Shown piece by piece: positions 7,812 to 14,244 of a stretch of 14,244 nucleotides of DNA; position 1 is the first letter of the stretch, and each line of letters opens with the position of its first letter. The notes beneath the pieces are model-generated. The model was not told the DNA's origin. It searched no databases and worked only from the letters and a program-made list of their open reading frames with translations. The position numbers were made by a program, and so were the translations under genes. Origin of the DNA: Trachelipus rathkii (lineage: Eukaryota > Arthropoda > Malacostraca > Isopoda > Trachelipodidae); assembly GCA_015478945.1 (NCBI GenBank), contig JABUQX010014868.1, positions 70,001 to 84,244 on the forward strand, in the 5' to 3' direction.

Positions 7812-8790
7812 ATGTATGCTCTGTGTGATATCTGTGGACTGTAAGAGGTGAATATGTTAATAGATGCCCTGCTTTGATTTGAATGCAGGAATGGTGTTGT
7901 TAAAGGAAGGAGATTGCAAGACTGATTGAAAAGTGAATGGATTAAAAGAAGAAGTATTTGAGTTGAGAAAGGAGTGTTAGGAAAAAAGGTAGTAGGGATG
8001 TCGAGGCAAGGGGGGAGCGTATAGGGGTAGACAGGTATAGTGATTCACCTAGCAGGACAGATGAGAGGAAAAAGGGTAAAGTAGGTATAATAGGTCTGCA
8101 GAGAATATTAGAGTTGTTAGGAAACTAGAAATATGATTTAAAGATGAGGATCTCGAAGTCAGTCGACCTTTTTTTTGGGGGGGGGGGGGGACCTGCAGTA
8201 ACAGGTTCGACTGTCTTCCAGATGGGAGGGATCAGAGAGAGTGCCAATTGTAATGTTGAGTTTTCTAAGGGGAAGACTAGTAATTGCTAATTGAGACTCT
8301 ATGCATACCGATACCTAGATTAGGACTTTCAAACTAGAGAAAAGAAACGATTGCAGGAGTACTGTTATCCAGGTGCCAGAGTAAGTGATATCGTGGATAG
8401 GATTAGAAGAGAGATTGATTCTACAAATGTGAATTCAGAGGTGATTGTGCATGTGGTACAAATGATATAGGACATAAGATAAGAAGAATTAATAGCAGAT
8501 TATAGGAGATTGATTCAGAGAGATGAAAGCTAGATGGAAAAGGGCATGATTTCTGGATTTTTACCTAGGTAGGTGGCAGGTCAGAATGGGGAGTTAGGGC
8601 TTTAGGCTGTAAATGAAAGGGTTAGAAATTATGTTTTTCAGAAAATATTAGTTTTTGGATTTGTGGAGAGAATTTCTGGATAAAGTTCTTTTTTGCAGTA
8701 GATTGGAGTTCACTTGAGTCGTAAAGTGTTGAGCTTTTCTAGTACCAGTTTGAAACTTGTTTAGCAAAAAATAGTAAAGTTGGGGGTGTG
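7812..8790 (+). pseudogene. CR1-like ORF1 remnant: zinc finger, coiled coil, SGNH hydrolase
   Basis: From the ATG at 7812 the frame reads MYALCDICG (CxxC at 7824-7835), and in the same frame FEC (7878-7886). It is then followed, after a one-base slip, by Trp-Cys (7892-7897), the pattern of a PHD-type finger. LKEEVFELRKEC (7942-7977) looks like a short coiled coil. DEDLEVSRP-like residues near 8143-8170 precede a poly-G run. The SGNH hydrolase region follows: RYLD (8309-8320), a TAG stop, then REKKRLQEYCYPGARVSDIV. The block III GTND (8455-8466) is off frame by one lost G, ISGFLPR lies near 8548-8568, and the block V GVHLSRK near 8705-8727 follows an extra T that breaks the catalytic Asp codon. 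ORF1 proteins bind element RNA in the ribonucleoprotein; the esterase role is unknown. The 3' end of ORF1 is approximate. Confidence 0.82.
8177..8190. repeat. Run of 14 G after a T run, inside ORF1
   Basis: TTTTTTTT followed by 14 G within the LINE ORF1. Such a homopolymer is a likely site of replication slippage or consensus error and breaks the frame between the coiled-coil part and the SGNH domain. Confidence 0.9.
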
Positions 8791-8914
8791 GGCTAATCTG
8801 GATTAACAAATAATACAATGGTTAACTGTAATAGTGGGGAGATAAATAAAACTAATGTTGTTACAGGTTTAAATAATGATGATCGCAATTAAAATAACAG
8901 CTTGTCGAAGTATC

Positions 8915-11727
8915 AAATGTTTTTACACAAATGCTCATAGCCTTAGAATAAAAAAGATAGCTGATTATTATACCTAAATGAGATCTAGACATTATTGCGA
9001 TAACTGAGGCAGGGTTAAAAGAATTATATGGAGATCCTTTCGAGGATATGAAATAGAGGGATATTTCACTTTTTGAATACCACGAGAGGAAAGAAGGGTG
9101 GTGGGGTGGCGCTTTATGTTAAAAGCATATTCCAATCTGTACTAATGACTGACTTTAAAATTAATCATTGATAGAATCAGTGTGGGTAATATCCTTATGT
9201 ACAATAAAATCATATAGAATAGGGGCATATTATAGACCTCCTGGCCAGACCCAGAGTCCAGAATTAGATGCTGAAATTATGAAAGAAATGAACAGCATGC
9301 CACAGGAATGAAAAAAGTATAGTCATAATGGGTGATTGTAATTTTCCTGGCATTCATTGGGATTCCTTGTCTAATATGGACCGTAGTAGTTCTGTGCATT
9401 CATAATTTGTATACTAGATAACTTTTTTGACCCAGATGGTCCAAGAAACCCACAAGATACGTTGCACTATTAGACTTAATAGTAACTAACAATGAAAGTA
9501 TGGTGGATGAGGTTAGAGTGAGGAGAATTTAGGAACTTGTGACCATATATAAAAGTAGATTTAATATGAATGTGATATCGGGCCCAAATTGCAAGTTAAT
9601 AAGGAAAAGTCATAGATTTCCGAAATGGCGATTTTTACCAAATTTCGAGAAATGCTTAGTATAACTGACTGGGATAAAGAGTTTAATTAAAGATCAAACA
9701 ATTGAGCATTGTGGGACATGTTTAAACTGACTTTTATATGAATATTCATCAATAGCTAGAAAAAGATCTCATTAGGTGTTTGGGTGGCCGAAGAGAAAAA
9801 CCTGTTTGGTGCCAGAGAGATGAAGAGAGAAAATGAATACAAAAAGCATATATGTTTTAAAATATTCGAGGGAAGTGGTAGAGAAATGATTTAGAAAATT
9901 ATAGGAAAAAGAGAAAATAACTTAACCAGTCAATAAGAAAGGCAAGAGAGAGCAGAAAGTAATTTAGCAAGGAATATAATAAGAACCTGAAGAAGTTTTT
10001 TAGGTTTTTATAAATTAAAAGTTAAAGAATTAGGGACAATTGGTCCAATTAAAATTGATGAAAAATTTTAGTGAGTTCGATAAGGAGCTGGTCAATTTTC
10101 AATGGCTTATTTTGCTTCAGTGTTACTGAGGAAAGATTTAGATAATGGTTCAGAGACTAATAGTTCTTGTATGCATGTAACAAATAGACTTACAGAATTT
10201 GAATTTGATGTAAAGGATATTAAACGTTTATTAGATCATATTGATCCAAGTAAAGCTGCAGGCCCTGATGGTATATATGGAAGAATTCTGAAAGAGGGTA
10301 GTTTAAGCATTGCAAAGGCCCCTGATTTGATTTTTAAGCGATCTATAACATTTGGTGAGGTACCAGATGCTGGAAAACAGCAGATGTTGTGTATTTATAA
10401 GAAAGGTAGTAAGGAAGATTGGGAAATTATAGGCCAGTAGCTTAACATCTCTGGTTGTTAAAGGTTCTGGAAAAGTTACTGAAAGGTCATATAGAAAATA
10501 TTAGAAGATAACAAGTATTGTATGACTTCCCAGCACGGTTTCAGGGTAGGTCTGTAGACAAACCTTTTAGAATTTAGGGAATTACATTACTGACTGCATT
10601 GACGAAGAGTCCAGTTGATATTGTATATTTAGACTTTAGTAAAGCTGTTGATTGATAAGGTCCCCACATAAGGCTGATGAAAAAGTATTGCAATGATGAT
10701 AGGTGGAGTGGTACATGGTGGATAAAGAGTGGTGCGAAATAGAAAACGAGTGGTTACAACTAAATGAAGAAATCATCATGGGAAAATAGATGAAGAGGGT
10801 GTCCACAGTTCAGTGCTGGCCACTATTGTTCCTCATATTATAATTTGATTCTTGATGGACTTAAATGTAAAGTTTCTAAGTTTTCAGATGATACTAAAGT
10901 GGCCACCTCACTTAGATAGTGAAAGATGCATAAAGATTCAAAATGATCTTGATAAACTTCTTGGGTGGCAGATAAGTGGCAAATAATTTTAATAGTAAAA
11001 GCTGTTAAGGTTTCTCACCTAGGTTACTCAAATAAAAAGTTTAACTACGATATGAATGGGGAGTTGCTTGGTCTGTAGGACCAAGAAAAAGATTTGGTGT
11101 GATTTATAAGCAGTAATTTGAAGTAGCTAATCAATGTTTGGGAGCTAGAAATAAGCTAATAAATGCTGGGCATAATAAATCGCAAATGTTGTTTACAAGA
11201 GCAAGAAGTAATAAGTAAACTGTATAATATCTATGAAGCCAGTAATAGAGTATTTGTGCACAAGTTTGGCCCCTTATATTAAAGAAAGTTAGAATGCTAG
11301 AAGAGTGGCAAGATAGAGCCAACAAGGATGATTGGGCTGCGGTTGAGGGTAGAGCTATGAGAGAGGCTTGAAAGGAGTTAGGAATGTTTTCTGTAGAAAG
11401 GCGATTTCTCAGAGGGGACATGAACAAGTCTACAAAATATTACATCTATTGATACATAGGAGACCAATAATATTTTCATAGTAGAACATGGACAGTGACC
11501 AGGGGCCATAATAAGAAAAATTAAGAAGAAAGCAATGCCATCTTGATAAAGAAAGCATGCATTCAGTAATGGGTTGTTTAAATTTTGGAATAGTCTGCCA
11601 GGAGGAGGTTGTTGAGTGTGACTCGATTTGCAACATTTAAGAAACGGTTAGATTCGTTTATGGAGGGGGGGTATCACATAATATATTGACGAAGCCAAAT
11701 GGCGGGTTGTTAGTTTATAGCAGTTAG
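8915..11727 (+). pseudogene. CR1-like ORF2 remnant: endonuclease, reverse transcriptase
   Basis: ORF2 would nick target DNA and copy the element RNA by target-primed reverse transcription. The endonuclease is read through KCFYTNAHSL (8915-8944), LDIIAITEAG with catalytic Glu at 9006-9008, GGGVALYV (9097-9120), AYYRPPGQTQSPEL (9225-9266), IVIMGDCNFPGIHWDS (9319-9366), LDLIVTNNES and the final catalytic Asp-His at 9541-9546. RT follows: DPSKAAGPDG (10240-10269), KKGSKED, motif A YLDFSKA (10626-10646), a damaged motif B near 10795-10850, and motif C FSDD (10881-10892). The C-terminal part includes KELGMFSVERRFLRGDMNK (11371-11427, one stop just before it) and FWNSLP with RFATFKKRLDSFME. The last frame closes at TAG 11725-11727. 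At least ten frameshifts or stops disrupt it. Confidence 0.88.
10102..10440 (+). pseudogene. Longest intact RT segment of the CR1-like ORF2
   Basis: A 112-codon open stretch within ORF2. Residues 42-70 (IKRLLDHIDPSKAAGPDG, then IYGRILKE) are the conserved finger region of CR1/L2-type RT, and IYKKGSKEDW near the end is the 'PIFKKGSK' box. The next expected residues NYRPVSLTS are found one frame over at about 10425-10450, so this ORF ends by frameshift. The Met is not an initiator: FFCFSVFTEED-like sequence is readable by slipping frame upstream. Confidence 0.9.
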
Positions 11728-11970
11728 TGTTAGATGGCATTTTTTTGCCACTAGTCATGGAAAGAATGCATGTGATGGGTTTGGAGGGACAGTGAATATA
11801 TAATTTTTGTTGACTAAGCCAAATTGGTGATTTGTTTACAACAAATTGACAAGCCCTTGGGTGTTGTGTGGATTTGCATGAGCATGTTTGGGTAGTGGGT
11901 GACTGGGCAGTCTCGATAGGCCCATGTGCTTTATAATTTGCAATAGTGACTATTTCCTAATAGTCCTAAT
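11728..11970 (+). other. 3'UTR and 3' terminus of the CR1-like LINE
   Basis: After the last ORF2 codon there is non-coding sequence with an echo of the ORF2 end: TTGACGAAGCCAAATGGCGG at 11686-11705 resembles TTGACTAAGCCAAATTGGTG at 11810-11829. The terminus holds a perfect 7-bp stem, GACTATT (11948-11954) with AATAGTC (11959-11965), loop TCCT. TCCTAAT occurs twice with a 9-bp offset (11955 and 11964). A hairpin plus short tandem repeats at the 3' end fits how CR1-group elements are recognised by their RT; that role is inferred. Confidence 0.6.
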
Positions 11971-12021
11971 TTATTTTTTTTAAAGATATTCTGAGATTTC
12001 AAAAAAAAAATTAATAATATA

Positions 12022-12128
12022 GAATATATATATATATATATATATATAGTATATATATTATATATATATATTATATTATATATATATATATAATATATAT
12101 TATATAATATATATATATATATATATAA
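12022..12128. repeat. (TA)n microsatellite
   Basis: TA array directly after the LINE 3' end and before the MITE half-arms. Confidence 0.95.
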
Positions 12129-12130
12129 TT

Positions 12131-12280
12131 TATGATTTTTAGCAACTTTGATAGCTATAAATTTTTCTTAAGAGAGCAAACAATTTTCGCTTCCTATTCT
12201 TTAGTATTTTTTTAGAGTATTTCCTGTGATTTTCATTAAAATTGGGGGTACAACCCTCTGGAACAATTACAAAAAAAATA
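12131..12280. mobile_element. Palindromic MITE, isolated arm (copy 3)
   Basis: Plus strand reads TATGATTTTTAGCAACTTTG, then TTTTTCTTAAGAGAG, TTTAGAGTATTTCCTGTGAT and TTGGGGGTACAACCCTCTGG to AATTAC. This is a right arm, equal to the reverse complement of the left arm of the copies at 6653-7512 and 13245. Only half of the palindrome is present. Confidence 0.8.
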
Positions 12281-12450
12281 TTTTTGTTTCTTTAAAAAGA
12301 AAATCTTATGGATTTTTAACTTTGAGGCTGTACTTTTTTTCCTAAAGAGAGGGTCATTATGCTTCATTATTCTTCATTTTATTTTTTTATAATATACTAT
12401 ATATTATATCCTGTGATTTTATTAAAAATCGGGGGTGAAGCCCCTTCCCA
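12281..12450. mobile_element. Palindromic MITE, second isolated arm (copy 4)
   Basis: A second right arm follows in the same orientation: CTTATGGATTTTTAACTTTG, CTGTACTTTTTTTCCTAAAG, ATATCCTGTGATTTTATTAA, then ATCGGGGGTGAAGCCCC. Its middle carries an extra TATA-rich insert near 12388-12409. Two tandem half-elements suggest recombination or repeated truncation. Confidence 0.8.
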
Positions 12451-12837
12451 CTTTATATTGTAAACTAAAAGAATTTTTGGTTAATTGTGTACAGTCCACA
12501 CTAAAGTTTATTTAAATATGTATTAAAAACTATAAAATTTAGATTTTACACCAAATGGTCTTAAAATATTTTTGAATTCTTTTTACAAATTGATGTTCAC
12601 ATTCATTCTCAATTTTTTATTTTCAATAAAAAATATATATAAAAAAAAAAATCACCCCTTTAAATATAACTGATTCGTGTAGGGATGAAGAATCACTGTC
12701 GAAATGTGTTTCAGATTATCGATAAATTGATATCGCTAATATTTTCTTATCTTTTTTTTTTACTGATTATTAACTTTTCGATATTATGACAATTTACATA
12801 ACTAATTTTTAAAAAATTTACTGATAGATAAACTATT
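12451..12837. other. AT-rich sequence, no gene seen
   Basis: A/T-rich sequence with poly-A (12641-12651) and poly-T (12751-12760) runs. No coding or repeat match recognised. Confidence 0.5.
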
Positions 12838-12990
<153 letters not shown>

Positions 12991-13244
12991 TCTAGAAAAT
13001 GATTCGTAGATTATCATAGATATCATCACTCCCTCAAATGACCAGTAATTGATTGAAACATAAACAAACTCATAAAAAAACTTATTTTATTTTAGTAACA
13101 AGCAAGAAATTTTATTTTACTTAATTCTTTCCACCATATAATTTAGATATTTATTGAAAATATAAAATTAAAATGTATGTCAATTTGTTAAAAAAATAAT
13201 TCAAAGAATTTTTATTTCATCTTTAAACGAATTAAATATTTAAG
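12991..13244. other. AT-rich sequence, no gene seen
   Basis: A/T-rich sequence with no recognisable exon, domain or repeat between the TA array and the last MITE copy. Confidence 0.5.
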
Positions 13245-13617
13245 TTTTTGGTAATTGTTACCCACGAGGGTTGTCACCCCCGATTTTATGAAAATCACAG
13301 GAGTTATACCCAAAAAAATATAATGAAAGAATAGTAAAAAACGAAAATTGTCGCTGCTCTCTCTTTTGGAAAAAAGTTACAGCCTCTCAAAGTTGTAAAA
13401 ATCCCATAGCTTTTCAATAATTATCATCCAGGTTAGGTCTCATTCAGGCCCTCTAAGTCAGTTTATGATAAGTTTTGTATTATACACAAGAAAATCTATG
13501 TAGAATTAAACAATCTAATCTTATCATAACTGAACTAGGATGGCCTTAAAACCGACACGAGCCCATAATTATTATAAGAAGTCTATGAAAATTTTAAACT
13601 TTCAGAGCCTGTAACTT
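13245..13617 (+). mobile_element. Palindromic MITE, copy 5
   Basis: Starts TTTTTGGTAATTGTTACCCA and shares CACCCCCGATTTTATG, AAAATCACAGGAG, AAAAAGTTACAGCCTCTCAA, GTCTCATTCAGGCCCTCTAA and the central TCAGTTTATGATAAG / CTTATCATAACTGA pair with copy 2. The right arm reads GTCTATGAAAATTTTAAACT, then TTCAGAGCCTGTAACTT, and breaks off exactly where the TTTTTTCCTAAAG part should follow. A GC-rich patch begins there. Confidence 0.85.
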
Positions 13618-13620
13618 AGG

Positions 13621-13740
13621 AACCGACCGGGGCCCCGGCCCCGGGCCCCGCCCCCGCCCCCTTAGCGACCCCGGCCCGGCCAAAAATCAGGAAAAACCGG
13701 GGGTTTTCTACCGGTTAACTGAAATTTCAATTAAATATAG
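13621..13740. other. Abrupt GC-rich patch with ACCGG repeats
   Basis: About 62 bases of nearly pure G/C (13621-13682), made of GGCCCCGG-type words, sit in otherwise AT-rich DNA. They are followed by AAAAACCGGGGG (13693-13704) and CTACCGGTTAAC. The patch replaces the right arm of MITE copy 5. It may be the terminus of a different non-autonomous DNA transposon inserted there, since some hAT-type ends have CCGG-rich repeats, or an assembly artefact. It is too short and simple to decide. Confidence 0.5.
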
Positions 13741-14063
13741 AGGGTTAAATCACTGGCAAAATCAAAATTATTATTTAAAGCCATTACTCCTTTTTATAAA
13801 TTATTTTAAAAATATTAAAGCATACCTAAATATTAATCAATTTTTTTTGGGTATTTACTATAATTTCAAATAAAATTGAGGCCCAATTATAATTTTTCCG
13901 AGTTTTAAACATAAAAATATTCGAAATTTGATATATCACACGAATTCGGAAAGGAAATAGCTAAATATAATTGTTAAAAATTAATGTATTGTATTTATTT
14001 AAAGAAAATTCTTCAAGAAGAAAATCCAAGATATTGTAATCTGTATTCTAGCACAGAAAATTA
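13741..14063. other. AT-rich sequence, no gene seen
   Basis: A/T-rich non-coding sequence; possibly the body of whatever element begins at the GC-rich patch, but no matching second terminus is visible before the window ends. Confidence 0.45.
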
Positions 14064-14087
14064 TTATTTAATTATATAATAATTATT

Positions 14088-14119
<32 letters not shown>

Positions 14120-14232
14120 TATATATATATTATAAATATAATATATATATATTAATATATATAATATATATATAATATAATATATAATATTATATATATA
14201 TATATATTATATATATATATATATATATATTT
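14064..14232. repeat. (TA)n microsatellite at the right edge
   Basis: Imperfect TA array with AAT phase shifts running almost to the window end. Confidence 0.95.
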
Positions 14233-14244
14233 AGAGTATCCCTG

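Larger units (their letters stand above)
7812..11970 (+). mobile_element. CR1-like LINE, nearly full length, inactivated
   Basis: All expected parts of a CR1-group non-LTR retrotransposon appear in order on the plus strand. ORF1 carries a PHD-type zinc finger, coiled coil and SGNH hydrolase. ORF2 carries an EEP endonuclease, reverse transcriptase and the C-terminal region. A 3'UTR and a terminal hairpin with short TCCTAAT repeats follow. PHD and esterase domains in ORF1 are a described arrangement for CR1-like elements. Dozens of single-base indels and stops make every ORF non-functional. It is antisense to PACS. The exact 5' end is uncertain; the 3' end is set at the hairpin and repeat near 11948-11970. 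Confidence 0.88.

Noticed and set aside
10102..10440. Stand-alone reverse-transcriptase gene
   Set aside because: The flanking RT and endonuclease motifs continue in other frames, so it is a segment of a decayed LINE ORF2.
11131..11636. Two minus-strand ORFs as genes
   Set aside because: They are antisense to the RT C-terminal region, whose plus-strand motifs (ELGMFSVERR, RFATFKKRL) are clear.

Overview
This window is animal nuclear DNA. It is strongly AT-rich, contains intron-split coding sequence, and is full of (TA)n microsatellites, foldback elements and decayed LINEs. The only host gene I recognise is PACS (phosphofurin acidic cluster sorting protein), carried on the minus strand at the left edge. 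The style of the two LINEs (a jockey-like fragment and a CR1-like element with a PHD plus SGNH-hydrolase ORF1), together with the dense TA microsatellites, suggests an arthropod, most likely a crustacean. Metazoan is secure; crustacean is inference.

Layout, left to right. 1-566: two consecutive PACS exons on the minus strand (254-1 and 566-389) separated by a 134-bp GT-AG intron. 567-14244: no further exon found, so this is probably one long upstream PACS intron filled with repeats. 1403-2680: jockey-clade LINE fragment (endonuclease, linker, the very start of RT), plus strand and therefore antisense to PACS. 3150-3366: a four-arm block of alternating inverted repeats. 4547-4717: a near-perfect hairpin element. 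4832-5822: a probable non-autonomous DNA transposon of about 990 bp with GGGGTGAC-type ends and internal copies of the same motif. 6653-7512: two copies of a palindromic MITE of roughly 370-460 bp. 7812-11970: a nearly full-length but dead CR1-like LINE (ORF1 = PHD-type zinc finger, coiled coil, SGNH hydrolase; ORF2 = EEP endonuclease, RT, C-terminal domain; then 3'UTR and terminal hairpin). 12131-12450: two half-arms of the same MITE. 13245-13617: another MITE copy, ending at an abrupt GC-rich patch (13621-13682). (TA)n arrays lie between most of these blocks, and the window ends in one.

The PACS exons are intact in frame, while both LINEs carry many single-base indels and stops. The LINEs are therefore probably decayed rather than victims of a globally bad assembly, although homopolymer errors may contribute. 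No functional pathway links the pieces: the picture is one conserved trafficking gene with an intron used as a landing site for retrotransposons and foldback DNA elements. I see no rRNA, tRNA, CRISPR or prokaryotic feature.
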